Part shown: positions 27,701 to 35,773 of the stretch, piece by piece | Position numbering within the stretch: the first letter of the stretch is position 1 | Layout of the letters: each line of letters starts with the position of its first letter | DNA from: Paenibacillus camelliae | Lineage (GTDB): Bacteria > Bacillota > Bacilli > Paenibacillales > Paenibacillaceae | Assembly: GCF_023715345.1 (NCBI RefSeq) | Contig: NZ_JAMBNY010000011.1 | Location: 62,001 to 126,000, forward strand | DNA length: 64,000 nt | Direction: 5' to 3' | Notes under the pieces: generated by a model | What the model saw: only the letters and a program-made list of their open reading frames with translations | Told to the model about the DNA's origin: nothing | Database searches by the model: none | Program-made: the position numbers and the translations under genes

Positions 27701-30452
27701 GAACAAATAGCTGTGTTCCATTCGGATTACGTGTTCCACCGCTATAGCCGCCGACTGCAGCAATATTCGAAGCAAATACCGACGAATCATTAGCCGCTCC
27801 AATTGCATCCCGCGCCATAATGCCAAATGACTCCTGACCATCATGATCAGGTGACTTAGCATATTCGATAACTTTAATGTCTGCAGACAGTTCGAAGTTA
27901 TCCTCTAATGCATCCAGCTCGACATAATAGAAGCTAATCCCGTCATGATCACCTGTTACTTTCCCCGCAGAGCCACCGATTGCTTTTAACGTAACCACTC
28001 CCTGCTCATCGACCTCAATCGTGTTATTGCTTGCCGAGGTAGACTGGCCAAACCGAATGCTTTTCCACTCCACTGGTGCAGCATCGCGGACATGCACGAT
28101 CAGCTCTAATGCGGGCAGCTGCTCATTGTTGGATGTAATCATTAGCTTGTACTCGCCCGCTGCCTCCGCGTTAAAGCTAGAGGAATCCAAGCTGTATTCG
28201 TTATCTGTAATCGCTTCCAATTCACCGTTATCATAAGCAATTGCCAGCTCTAGCTGAGCTACATCCAAGCTTTTCCCGAGCTTATAGGTTGTTTTAGGGT
28301 ACTTAGTAATAACTAGAGCTACAGCTTCCTTCTCCTTCACGGTTAACGGCAGCGTGACCGACTGTTCGCGATAGGTGATCACCAGTTGCTGCTCACCAGC
28401 ACTAGCAGTACTGAATCCAGAAATCGTCAAAGCCTCTTTCTCGATTCGTTTTCTTGTGCCGTCACTATATTGTCCGTACACCATCAATCCATCGAGCTCT
28501 AGCTCTTCGCCAATAAAATATGTTGTCTTTATTGGCTGCTGTGTAATCTCCAGACTCGTTAAGCTAGCATCTACAACATTAACGGTAAATTCAGTAGCTA
28601 CATCAGTACCTTCCGTTGCTACAACATTAACGGTGTAGCTGCCTGCAGTCGTAAAGCGATGCTTGTCTCCTTTATCATTATTGCCAAAGCCATCATAGCG
28701 TTGACCCTCTATCATGATGGAATATAGATCGGGTGTAAGCTCACGATACATATAGCCATCTTCATAATTAGCTTCAACCGTTAATCCGTGAAGCTGAAGC
28801 TCTTCCCCAACATAGTAGCTTGTAACGGCTGGTTCGTATACGATCTCAAGCGAGGTCACCTGTAAAGCCACCACCTCATAGGCTAGCAGTGCAGTCTGCC
28901 CTTTATAATGAACCATTAAATGCTTAATGCCAAGCTCAGAGCTGTCAAAGCCTGTTACCAGGTACTCATCCTCTGAAAGCACGCTCCGACTTCCGTCACT
29001 CATCACTGCTGTCACCGTGAGCCCCGTCAGATCCAGCTCCTCATGAAGGCGATATGTTGTTTTCATCGCTGTTGTGTTCAGCTCAATCGCATGTACTGCT
29101 GCTGTATCAATGGACAGCTGGATATTAGAAAACGTCACCTGTGCATCACGCGCAACATATACACCGGCATACAACTGCTCTGAAAATAACTGTTCTGCGC
29201 TTATAACCTGACTTTCACCATTGACGGATAATGTATAGCTATCTTGATTTTTTTCTATTTTGAGCTCATATTGCTCATCAGCTGCTGGAGGATTGGCTAA
29301 TGAAAAAGCGTCAAGCTTCGTTTGTGTTCCTCCACTGCCACCTTCGACTCCAAATTTGTAATAGCCCTTCATCACCGTATCGAGTGCACCAACAGCAACG
29401 TAGTTAGAGGTAATCGTTGCAGAGCCTTCACCGACCGTATCGCGCAGCATCAATCCGAATGATTTTTGATTAGGCGTGGAGATCGATGTATTGCTGTTGA
29501 ACGCTTCAACCTTAGCAGTTGCCTGCAGTGTAAAGCTTGCTTCAGCGGGAACCTCGTAGGCTAATAGCGATAAGCCCTCATCGCCAGAAGCTATCTTTCC
29601 ACCCGAAGCCTCTAGCGTGTATGCACCAGGATCTTGCAGCATGGGCTCTGGATTCTTTTCCTCTGAAGTATTGCTGCCGAAGGCATAAAACTTCAGCTCA
29701 CCAAGCTCTGGTACTGTCGGCTCGTTAGATGCAACGGTAAGCTCGATATTGTCATAGGTTATATCTGCATTGCGAGCAGTGAATAGCCCAACATAGCTAA
29801 TGTCTGATACATAGTCATCAACGACAGAGCTATAGCCATTTACCGTTACAACGATAAGACCCGATGTTTTTTTAACGTTAAGCTGATAGCTGTTATTCGC
29901 TGCTGGGGCTGACAATTGCTCATCCAAGTCACGTTTTGCCTGTTCGGTATTTACTCTGCTAAACAGCTTCAGCTTTTTATCTAAGGCTCCTACTGCCAAA
30001 TAATCATCCTTCGCATAATCGCTCCCGTGAACATTGTTGTACACTGTATTTCTTAGCATCACACCAAAGGAAGCTTGATTATTGTCTGCAATACTATGAA
30101 TGGTAGCAGTAGCTGAAAATTCAAAATCTTGATCCTGCGGCACGGACTGATAGACATAAGCAATCCCATCTGTCGTAGAGGATATCTTGCCGCGATCGTT
30201 CATGCTTTTCATATGAACGCTTCCCTGCTCATCCTCGACCATACTAAAATTAGCAGCAGTAATTTTATCTTGTCCCCCGACATCACCGAATACGGAGGCT
30301 TGCCAGCTAGAATTAGGCTGAAGCTGCGCGATGGCCGGCTCTTGAGGCGGCTCGCTCGCACTCTCTTCTGCTAATACGCCAATATTGGCGGGCAATAACA
30401 GCATCATTGCAAGTAATGAAGTCAATGTTTTACCTATCCATTTACTTTTCAT
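24738..30452 (-). CDS. SLH-anchored pectate lyase, polysaccharide lyase family 9 type
   Basis: This 1904-residue surface enzyme should cleave polygalacturonate by beta-elimination. After a signal peptide come two lectin-like regions (about 45-245, 250-450), about four immunoglobulin-like domains (455-785; repeating Y-x-x-G-E-x-L-x-L-x-G-L-x-V), a third lectin-like region (790-1020) and an Fn/Ig-like strand set. The right-handed beta-helix lies at about 1120-1480. The PL9 catalytic region is clear: N-A-D-G-F-A-A-K-L-T-S-G, with the likely catalytic Lys1293, and D-D-G-W-D-L-Y. A beta domain and three SLH domains (about 1717-1904) follow, anchoring it to the wall. AAGGAG is 14 bases before ATG 30452, a long spacing. 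The lectin-like and SLH parts closely parallel the PL11 protein at 4626. Confidence 0.9.
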   Translation of the reverse strand: MKSKWIGKTLTSLLAMMLLLPANIGVLAEESASEPPQEPAIAQLQPNSSWQASVFGDVGGQDKITAANFSMVEDEQGSVHMKSMNDRGKISSTTDGIAYVYQSVPQDQDFEFSATATIHSIADNNQASFGVMLRNTVYNNVHGSDYAKDDYLAVGALDKKLKLFSRVNTEQAKRDLDEQLSAPAANNSYQLNVKKTSGLIVVTVNGYSSVVDDYVSDISYVGLFTARNADITYDNIELTVASNEPTVPELGELKFYAFGSNTSEEKNPEPMLQDPGAYTLEASGGKIASGDEGLSLLAYEVPAEASFTLQATAKVEAFNSNTSISTPNQKSFGLMLRDTVGEGSATITSNYVAVGALDTVMKGYYKFGVEGGSGGTQTKLDAFSLANPPAADEQYELKIEKNQDSYTLSVNGESQVISAEQLFSEQLYAGVYVARDAQVTFSNIQLSIDTAAVHAIELNTTAMKTTYRLHEELDLTGLTVTAVMSDGSRSVLSEDEYLVTGFDSSELGIKHLMVHYKGQTALLAYEVVALQVTSLEIVYEPAVTSYYVGEELQLHGLTVEANYEDGYMYRELTPDLYSIMIEGQRYDGFGNNDKGDKHRFTTAGSYTVNVVATEGTDVATEFTVNVVDASLTSLEITQQPIKTTYFIGEELELDGLMVYGQYSDGTRKRIEKEALTISGFSTASAGEQQLVITYREQSVTLPLTVKEKEAVALVITKYPKTTYKLGKSLDVAQLELAIAYDNGELEAITDNEYSLDSSSFNAEAAGEYKLMITSNNEQLPALELIVHVRDAAPVEWKSIRFGQSTSASNNTIEVDEQGVVTLKAIGGSAGKVTGDHDGISFYYVELDALEDNFELSADIKVIEYAKSPDHDGQESFGIMARDAIGAANDSSVFASNIAAVGGYSGGTRNPNGTQLFVRTGIESPDGSGSQGIQSVMLQAERPAPGNTYPAQSYRLTLAKTNSGFTAQLNDSEPAILYTPHILSVQDNKMYVGFYAARLATIEVHNIELNVTAVASDPPRVEPPAAPLEPEITWISPLNTSTTDQYEIKLKSNTSGLVTIKQGNTIIASDVSIEANQVLTQATNIERGHNRFTISFNPSDSELLTSHETIILNRTVTAKQYEGDIYVAPDGSAEAAGTLEDPLDLDTAIQYVAPGQTIIVQDGHYVRDRRLNIQKYNDGTEAAMKTLKAADGARPVIDFNKKSEGVVLSGNYWHIIGIDFARSAGNTKGFTIGGSHNIIELSRFYEHGDTGLQISRTDDSTNIEDWPSYNLILNSDSFANRDPSDNNADGFAAKLTSGVGNVFRGAIAYNNVDDGWDLYTKAGSGAIGAVTIENSIAYNNGYPIGSSELKGDGNGFKLGGEGIHVQHVIRNSIAFNNGTVGFTSNSNPGVIARNNIGFNNAKGNIVFTTYPHITPDFTVDSFVSFATESIAKDQVPDAVRSLTNYLYDGARFANHAGTEITESNFKSLELPEHIARDEAGNIVLGDFLSFIAPITNNNPHTPSQPIIEPSPAPTTSIVMQGSVANGVVAGELTAAQAKAALDGLDQLSKRSITITLADQSAQVQKNYRLKLPAHLFDASIEAYNIELVTDAGSIVIPSQAFSGRTMGEQDTLLVSIRDIEEASNASPSANDERVNSAIAFELYWNDQPLDGLDLDSALQLFVPYEPAVENNNELSMLTIWHMAKGGTSTPIPNAYYDAKAKGMRWKANHLGEFAVGIGSKSFVDVPSTHWAYNAIRTLAAKGVINGVNESSFAPNETITRADFIVMLMRALGLSARSDQAAAFTDVDRDAYYYDAIVKAQQLGIVNGYPTGEFKPNQQIERQEMFVMAYKAIQRVEELRLSLAHDDAALERFADASSIASYAKEIIAALIDHGIIEGYDDKIAAQGITTRAEAAVFIERLVFQRY

Positions 30453-30495
30453 CCGATAGTTTTCATCTCCTTGCTTGAATTTCCTTGCCTGATTA

Positions 30496-30511
30496 TTGAA
30501 ACCGCTTGCAA
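30496..30511. promoter_or_regulatory. cre box (CcpA catabolite-repression site)
   Basis: TTGAAACCGCTTGCAA matches the cre consensus W-TG-N-AA-N-CG-N-W-N-N-C-W at every fixed position, and matches on both strands. It lies 44-59 bases upstream of the pectate lyase ATG, where CcpA would block transcription when preferred sugars are present. Confidence 0.75.
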
Positions 30512-30555
30512 ATCGTTATTTCTTAAATTACACTAACCCTATTTAGTTCCTTTGC

Positions 30556-30605
30556 ATCCTCTTTAACTCTCTTTCATCCTTGTACATGCACTTTAATCCT
30601 CTTTA
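30556..30605. repeat. Direct repeats ATCCTCTTTA spaced 40 bp
   Basis: ATCCTCTTTA occurs at 30556-30565 and 30596-30605, with a related CTCTTTCATCCT between them. The exact 40-bp phase places the copies on one face of the helix, as expected of an activator site for the lyase gene. Role is inferred. Confidence 0.55.
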
Positions 30606-30953
30606 GTCCAATTCAAGAATCTGGACCTTAATCTACACAGCCTCCTCATGCACCTTTCCCTCCTTGTCGTCTTTCACCTCACTTTCTCTAAACACACATT
30701 GAGTGTATCGCAATGAGATTATCATCTTTTCAGCCTAAACCTGCTGTCCAGACTATACTATAGCGAAGGATTGCAGTACCTCAATAATCATGTAAACAGG
30801 CTTTTGCTCTTACGGATAAGACGGACGAATGATACGTTATTTTTATGAATTAACAACATAATGCTTATTGCCTCCAAAAATGATTATTCTAGATGATTAG
30901 GACATCTATGAACGCATATAAGAAGAAAGGTGAAAAAAATACCATTTATCCCG

Positions 30954-30959
30954 TATAAT
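30954..30959 (+). promoter_or_regulatory. -10 element of the aldo/keto reductase gene
   Basis: TATAAT lies 32 bases before the ATG. The -35 position has only a weak match (TGAAAA at 30931). Confidence 0.45.
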
Positions 30960-30991
30960 AGAGAGGTACAAATTCATAAGGGGTGTGACGC

Positions 30992-31972
30992 ATGCAATAT
31001 ACATATCTAGGTCGTTCTGGATTAAAGGTGAGCAAGCTTTGCCTAGGCACGATGAATTTTGGAGTAAGCACAGACGAAAAGGAAGCTTTTCGCATTATGG
31101 ATGCTGCGGTGGACGCTGGCATTAATTTCTTCGATACAGCCAACGTTTACGGCTGGGGTGAGAATGCAGGCAGAACCGAGGAGATTATAGGTCGATGGTT
31201 CGCACAGGGCGGTGGACGTCGTGAAAAGGTTGTATTGGCTACGAAATTCTTCGGTAAAATGCATGATGAGCATGATGGTCCGAATGATGATGGCGGACTT
31301 TCAGCGTATAAGCTTCGTCGTCATTTGGAAGGCTCATTAAAGCGTCTGCAGACCGATCATATCGAGCTATATCAGATGCACCACGTGGATCGCAACGTCT
31401 CTTGGGATGAGCTGTGGGAAGGGTTCCGCGTAGCGATCAATCAAGGGAAAATCGGATACGTTGGCTCGAGTAATTTCGCGGGCTTCGACCTTGTGAAAGC
31501 GCAATATGAAGCAAAATCTCACAATATGCTAGGCTTAGTCAGTGAGCAGCATAAATACAGCTTATTGTGCCGACTTCCTGAATTAGAGCTGCTACCAGCT
31601 GCACAGGAGCAAGGTATTGGCGTTATTGCTTGGAGTCCATTAGATGGCGGTCTGCTAAGTGGACATGCTCTTAAACCGATTGAAGGATCGACGCGTGCCA
31701 ACAATCCTGATCGTGTAGAAAAGCATCGCCAGCAGCTCGAAGCTTTCGAGCGTCTATGCAAGGAAATTGGCGAAAGTGAAGCGAATGTTGCATTGGCTTG
31801 GACGTTGACCCATCCTGCCTTAACGGCACCAATTATCGGTCCACGTACACTCGAGCAGCTGCAAGGTGCGCTGCGTGTCGTCGATATTGTATTAGAGGAA
31901 TCTGTACTTAAGCAGCTAGATGAAATCTTCCCTGGTCCAGGTGGCGCTGCGCCAAAAGCTTACGCTTGGTAA
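30992..31972 (+). CDS. Aldo/keto reductase
   Basis: This 326-residue NADPH-dependent oxidoreductase has the family marks: M-N-F-G at the N-terminus, F-F-D-T-A-N-V-Y-G-W-G-E-N with the catalytic Asp and Tyr, catalytic Lys in V-L-A-T-K-F-F-G-K, and H in Y-Q-M-H-H-V-D. The C-terminus has the usual P-I-I-G-P-R-T-L-E-Q-L. It should be a cytoplasmic TIM barrel that reduces aldehydes or sugar ketones, close to the YhdN/voltage-channel-beta-like group. AAGGGGTG lies upstream of the ATG. It stands alone between a long control region and a terminator. Confidence 0.93.
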   Translation: MQYTYLGRSGLKVSKLCLGTMNFGVSTDEKEAFRIMDAAVDAGINFFDTANVYGWGENAGRTEEIIGRWFAQGGGRREKVVLATKFFGKMHDEHDGPNDDGGLSAYKLRRHLEGSLKRLQTDHIELYQMHHVDRNVSWDELWEGFRVAINQGKIGYVGSSNFAGFDLVKAQYEAKSHNMLGLVSEQHKYSLLCRLPELELLPAAQEQGIGVIAWSPLDGGLLSGHALKPIEGSTRANNPDRVEKHRQQLEAFERLCKEIGESEANVALAWTLTHPALTAPIIGPRTLEQLQGALRVVDIVLEESVLKQLDEIFPGPGGAAPKAYAW

Positions 31973-32056
31973 CTAACTCTTAACGATCGACTGAGCATGC
32001 TACGGCGTAATCCAATTAAATTTAGCTTAATGATTCAAGATCGAATAAATACAACA

Positions 32057-32090
32057 CCCCCTAACTACTAACGTTAGGGGTATCTTCGTG
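32057..32090 (+). terminator. Rho-independent terminator after the aldo/keto reductase
   Basis: CCCCTAAC (32057-32064) pairs perfectly with GTTAGGGG (32073-32080), followed by TATCTT. Confidence 0.65.
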
Positions 32091-32137
32091 TTACCATATA
32101 AGTAACAACTGCAACAACTACTGAAGGAGCTCGATGA

Positions 32138-32557
32138 ATGAAACAACCGTATAGCTTGATCCAAGATAAATGGAAATGGAATGTCGTTTTAACGCTTGGT
32201 GGTGCATTGATGGGAGCTGGAATTGCTGACTGCTTATTCTCATTAAGACAGATGGACTTGAATCAGCTCGCTAGAGGACTCACAATCTTTAGTGCAGGTC
32301 TTACGATATTAGTTGTTTTGGACAACACGAAAACGCAAAAAAAATCGGAAGACATGCAAAAAGAGAATCAGCTTCGTCTTGAAAAGGTTGAGGATCAGCT
32401 AAACGCCATTCATCACACGCAACAGCTGACGGAGAAGCAGCTGAATGAAATAAAGGACTTGCTGCGTCAAGCTAATGAAGACAAGCGATTGCAGCAACAC
32501 AATCAGCATACAGAGACTCAAGAAATAAACGAAAAAGCACCTACCGAAAGTACATAG
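32138..32557 (+). CDS. Membrane protein with cytoplasmic coiled coil, unknown function
   Basis: This 139-residue protein has two hydrophobic helices (about 14-32 and 43-61) and then a charged coiled coil (about 70-115, regular Leu/Ile heptads with Glu, Gln and Lys), ending in a polar Gln/Glu tail. I recognise no family. A layout of a hairpin of helices with a coiled coil could be a scaffold or sensor. GAAGGAG lies nine bases before ATG 32138. It is flanked by terminators on both sides, so it is monocistronic. Confidence 0.65.
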   Translation: MKQPYSLIQDKWKWNVVLTLGGALMGAGIADCLFSLRQMDLNQLARGLTIFSAGLTILVVLDNTKTQKKSEDMQKENQLRLEKVEDQLNAIHHTQQLTEKQLNEIKDLLRQANEDKRLQQHNQHTETQEINEKAPTEST

Positions 32558-32609
32558 GTTCAAAATCGATTCAACGGATTCATTCCATATCCTTATCGTG
32601 TCCTAACAA

Positions 32610-32652
32610 AAAAGCCGAAATTCACAACAATGTGAATCTCGGCTTTTGTTTA
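32610..32652 (+). terminator. Rho-independent terminator
   Basis: AAAGCCGAaATTCACA and TGTGAATcTCGGCTTT form a stem of about 15 pairs with an ACAA loop, followed by TG and T residues. It ends the coiled-coil membrane gene. Confidence 0.85.
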
Positions 32653-32708
32653 ATCTGCTGTATTTTACTTACAAAAGTATATTAAACAACTTTTTTATGT
32701 TTAATTAC

Positions 32709-32753
32709 TTGACAAAATTACATTAACTAAATATACTTACTTTCAGAAAGTAA
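32709..32753 (+). promoter_or_regulatory. Promoter with overlapping palindromic operator, DoxX operon
   Basis: TTGACA (32709-32714) and TATACT (32732-32737) are 17 bases apart. A perfect 17-base palindrome, TTACTTTC-A-GAAAGTAA (32737-32753), overlaps the end of the -10 and the start site. That is a classic repressor arrangement. HxlR- and MarR-type thiol or quinone sensors bind similar sites, and the operon's genes fit that, but the regulator is not adjacent. Confidence 0.75.
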
Positions 32754-32783
32754 CTAACAAAACACAACAGGAGGGACATACGA

Positions 32784-33191
32784 ATGAAAAAAAATCAAAT
32801 AGGTCAAGCGATCTTACGTGTTATGCTTGGTTTTATTTTTTTCATACATGGTGTAGACAAATTTAGAGGCGGAATCAACTACATTGTTGAATACTTTGAA
32901 AGCTTAGGTATTCCAGGTTTTATGGCTTATGTTGTCGCTATCATCGAATTAGTTGGCGGTATTGCATTAATCCTCGGCATTGGTACAAGAATCGTTGCGA
33001 TACTAACTGCTCTAATTATGGTGGGAGCTATCTTTACCGCAAAGCTTTCATTAGGTCTGCTTGGAGTAGAAGGCATGGCTGGCTATGAGCTAGATCTTGC
33101 GCTGCTTGCGATGTCTATCTATCTGATCTTGGCAAGAAAAATTTATATCTCTCTAGATGCACTAATGTTCAAAAAACAAGAAAACAACTAA
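32784..33191 (+). CDS. DoxX-family membrane protein
   Basis: This 135-residue protein has four membrane helices and the DoxX signature: M-L-G-F-I-F-F-I-H-G-V-D-K-F near the N-terminus, and E-L-V-G-G-I-A-L-I-L-G-I-G-T-R in helix 2-3. DoxX proteins partner with oxidoreductases in redox-stress protection. It is the first gene of a unit with a luciferase-like oxidoreductase and an FMN reductase, and it lies directly behind the palindrome-bearing promoter. GGAGG lies ten bases upstream of the ATG. Confidence 0.9.
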   Translation: MKKNQIGQAILRVMLGFIFFIHGVDKFRGGINYIVEYFESLGIPGFMAYVVAIIELVGGIALILGIGTRIVAILTALIMVGAIFTAKLSLGLLGVEGMAGYELDLALLAMSIYLILARKIYISLDALMFKKQENN

Positions 33192-33262
33192 TATGCTGAA
33201 GGATTAGCGCATTGCTAGTCCTTCTATCGAATAAATAAACGATGTTGTTAGGCGGTGGAGAT

Positions 33263-34318
33263 ATGAAGGATACAGGAATTGAGATTGGCCTATACACGCT
33301 CGCTGATATATGTCCTGATCCGCATACAGGTAGTGCGGTCAGCGCAAGTCAGCGTATGAAGGAAATCGTTGAAGCTGCTAAACTTGCTGATGAGGCGGGA
33401 CTAGATGTGTTTGGAGTTGGTGAGCATCACAGGCTAGATTACGCCGTATCTTCTCCTGCCGTTGTTTTAGCCAGCATCGCTCAGGTCACCAAACGCATCA
33501 AACTGACAAGTGCTACTACTGTGTTAAGCACAGTAGACCCCGTACGTCTTTTTGAGGACTTTGCTACATTAGACTTGCTTTCTGATGGTCGTGCAGAAAT
33601 CATTGCCGGTCGAGGAGCTTTTATAGAATCTTTTCCTTTATTTGGTTATAATACTAACAACTACGATGCTTTATTCTCAGAGCATATGGATTTATTGCTC
33701 AAGCTTAATAATAATGCAACGGTTTCCTGGGAGGGTCAATTCCGACCATCCTTACGTAATGCAGAGATTGCTCCCCGTCCCTTGCAGCAAGAGATTCCTA
33801 TATGGACTGGGGTTGGTGGAACACCAGAGAGTGCTATTCGAGCAGGGAAACTAGGAACCGGTATAGCTTTGGCTATACTTGGCGGAGATCCTATACGATT
33901 TAAGCCACTCGTCGATCTGTACCGCAAGGCTGGAATCGAGGCTGGCCATAGTGAAGAGAAGCTAAAGGTTGGCGTAACGGGACATGGATTCCTAGCAGCC
34001 ACCACTCAGGAGGCTAAGCAGCAGTTTTATCCTTACTATTCTAACTATTGGTACCATGTAAACAAGCAGCGTGGAGGCTTAACGTTCAGGATGTCTGAAG
34101 CAGAGTTTGAGCAGATGACCCGTCCTGAAACTGCCTTATTCGTTGGAAGTCCGCAGCAAATTGCTGAGAAAATTGTTCAGCAGCACGAGCTTTTTGGACA
34201 TCAGCGTTTCATGGCGCAAATCGATATCGGTGGATTGCCGTTCAACAAAGTAGCGGAAGGTATCGAGCTGCTAGCTACAAAAGTAGCACCAATCGTTAGG
34301 AAACAAACAAGTAAGTGA
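33263..34318 (+). CDS. LLM-class flavin-dependent oxidoreductase
   Basis: This 351-residue protein belongs to the luciferase-like monooxygenase fold: E-I-G-L-Y-T-L-A-D at the start, G-V-G-E-H-H-R near residue 45, and I-A-G-R-G-A-F near residue 113. It uses reduced FMN, which the neighbouring FMN reductase could supply. The start at 33263 is preferred (weak GGTGGAG upstream); a TTG/ATG at 33242 has no ribosome-binding site. It follows DoxX by 71 bases and should be in the same transcript. Substrate is unknown. Confidence 0.88.
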   Translation: MKDTGIEIGLYTLADICPDPHTGSAVSASQRMKEIVEAAKLADEAGLDVFGVGEHHRLDYAVSSPAVVLASIAQVTKRIKLTSATTVLSTVDPVRLFEDFATLDLLSDGRAEIIAGRGAFIESFPLFGYNTNNYDALFSEHMDLLLKLNNNATVSWEGQFRPSLRNAEIAPRPLQQEIPIWTGVGGTPESAIRAGKLGTGIALAILGGDPIRFKPLVDLYRKAGIEAGHSEEKLKVGVTGHGFLAATTQEAKQQFYPYYSNYWYHVNKQRGGLTFRMSEAEFEQMTRPETALFVGSPQQIAEKIVQQHELFGHQRFMAQIDIGGLPFNKVAEGIELLATKVAPIVRKQTSK

Positions 34319-34369
34319 GTTCATCCATCACTCATAACAACTTAAGAATGACAGCTGGAGGTGTAAACG

Positions 34370-34966
34370 ATGGGTTTTTTAGATAAACTATTTGGTAGAA
34401 CAACGAAGGAGGAAAAAGTTATGGCAGAAAAATTAAACATCGGTATCATTTTGGGAAGTACACGTGAAGGACGTGTAAGTCCGCAGGTAGGTAACTGGGT
34501 AAAAGAAATTGCTAACAAACGCGGGGATGCTAACTATGAAATTGTTGACATCGCTGATTTCAACCTTCCGTTTCTAGGAACAACAGATGGTACTGAGCCT
34601 GGCATTGCAGCATGGAATCAAAAGCTTGCTAGCCTAGATGGTTTTATCTTCATCGTTCAGGAATACAATCACAGCATTACAGGCGCACTAAAAAATGCAC
34701 TAGACTTTGCTCGTGAAGCTTGGAACAACAAAGCTGCGGGAATCGTAAGCTACGGTTCTGTAGGTGGAGCTCGTGCCGCTGAGCATCTACGTGGCATTTT
34801 GGGAGAGCTTGCAGTGGCAGATGTTCGTACACATCCTGCTTTGTCCTTGTTCACAGACTTCGAGAACGGTTCAAACTTCAAGCCTGCTGACATGCATGCC
34901 AATACGGTAAACGAAATGCTTGACCAGCTTGTTAAATGGTCAACTGCACTAAAAACTATTCGATAA
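34370..34966 (+). CDS. NAD(P)H-dependent FMN reductase
   Basis: This 198-residue flavodoxin-like reductase has the FMN-binding loop G-S-T-R-E-G-R near residue 28, then F-L-G-T-T-D-G and the active-site-region Q-E-Y-N-H-S-I-T-G-A-L-K-N-A-L-D-F-A. It should reduce FMN or quinones using NAD(P)H and feed the luciferase-like enzyme upstream. Two starts are possible: ATG 34370 behind GGAGGTG, which adds a 17-residue amphipathic tail M-G-F-L-D-K-L-F, and ATG 34421 behind AAGGAGG. Both look usable. A strong terminator closes the operon. Confidence 0.9.
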   Translation: MGFLDKLFGRTTKEEKVMAEKLNIGIILGSTREGRVSPQVGNWVKEIANKRGDANYEIVDIADFNLPFLGTTDGTEPGIAAWNQKLASLDGFIFIVQEYNHSITGALKNALDFAREAWNNKAAGIVSYGSVGGARAAEHLRGILGELAVADVRTHPALSLFTDFENGSNFKPADMHANTVNEMLDQLVKWSTALKTIR

Positions 34967-35009
34967 AGCATAACATTAAAGCTTATCGATTCAGAATAAA
35001 ATAGTCGTA

Positions 35010-35052
35010 AAAACTGCCCTTTTCATATATTAGAAAAGGGCAGTTTTATTAT
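35010..35052 (+). terminator. Rho-independent terminator of the DoxX operon
   Basis: AAACTGCCCTTTT and AAAAGGGCAGTTT pair perfectly (13 bp) with a ten-base loop, followed by TATT. Confidence 0.9.
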
Positions 35053-35110
35053 GCTATGTCCTACTGCCTCAAACTCCTTCGATGAAAGTCTGTCAGCGGA
35101 AGAAGCATTG

Positions 35111-35626
35111 CTAGTCCATAATTTTTTCATGTTTTGCTTTCGATCTCATATGGAATAACACTTTTACTATGATTGCAATGAGCGAAACACCTACTGCAAT
35201 GATGATGCTTTCCGTTTCATTGAGGCCAACTACATAGCCAATGATATAATAAATCATTATTCGCATGAGAAACAGCATGATCTCATAATACAGCTGTCTA
35301 CCTACAATATATTTCAAAGTAAATTCAATAAGATGATCAAGAGTAACTATATAAATCAAATACGAGATGGCTAATATCACTAGCTGATTCATGCTGATCT
35401 CTAAGGAAAAAACGATATTAACAATACTCGTTGAACCAACGATAGCAAAGACAACGAGTCCGATAAATGCAGTGATAATAAGGGAAAATGCTGCCGAAAG
35501 AAAAACAACCTTCCTATTACTTATTTTTTCTCCTTCAGCTTCTAGTTTATTCTTACTATATATAAACGTAAAAATAAGTAGTATTGAGATGATATATATG
35601 ACCAGTAAAGTAACGATTATGCTCAT
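35111..35626 (-). CDS. Small multi-pass membrane protein, unknown function
   Basis: This 171-residue protein has five hydrophobic segments (about 2-24, 42-70, 78-98, 115-135, 140-160) and a basic C-terminus with K-V-L-F-H-M-R-S-K-A-K. I recognise no family and no catalytic motif. GAGGAG lies ten bases before ATG 35626. It reads away from the short stretch that precedes the DUF4183 gene. Confidence 0.65.
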   Translation of the reverse strand: MSIIVTLLVIYIISILLIFTFIYSKNKLEAEGEKISNRKVVFLSAAFSLIITAFIGLVVFAIVGSTSIVNIVFSLEISMNQLVILAISYLIYIVTLDHLIEFTLKYIVGRQLYYEIMLFLMRIMIYYIIGYVVGLNETESIIIAVGVSLIAIIVKVLFHMRSKAKHEKIMD

Positions 35627-35711
35627 AGGTTACACTCTCCTCATTAAAGGAGTACGCATGTATGACCTGTTCGGTTTCATGGACCAGCTTACCAAAGAGG
35701 TTTAAGTAGAA

Positions 35712-35753
35712 AAAGCCCAAAAACTGTAACTTCTTTACAGTAAAATTGGGCAT
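35712..35753 (-). terminator. Terminator after the DUF4183 gene
   Basis: GCCCAA and TTGGGC flank an inner ACTGTAA/TTACAGT stem (35715-35752). On the minus strand the outer arm runs into TTTTT, about 20 bases past the stop. Confidence 0.75.
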
Positions 35754-35773
35754 AAGATCAATAACTCTACTAT

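Larger units (their letters stand above)
30453..30991. promoter_or_regulatory. 539-bp control region upstream of the PL9 gene and an aldo/keto reductase
   Basis: No gene is visible here. The left half holds a cre box and pyrimidine-rich direct repeats that would form the upstream region of the lyase gene. The right half leads to the aldo/keto reductase promoter. The length is unusual for this genome region, where most gaps are under 250 bases. Confidence 0.5.
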
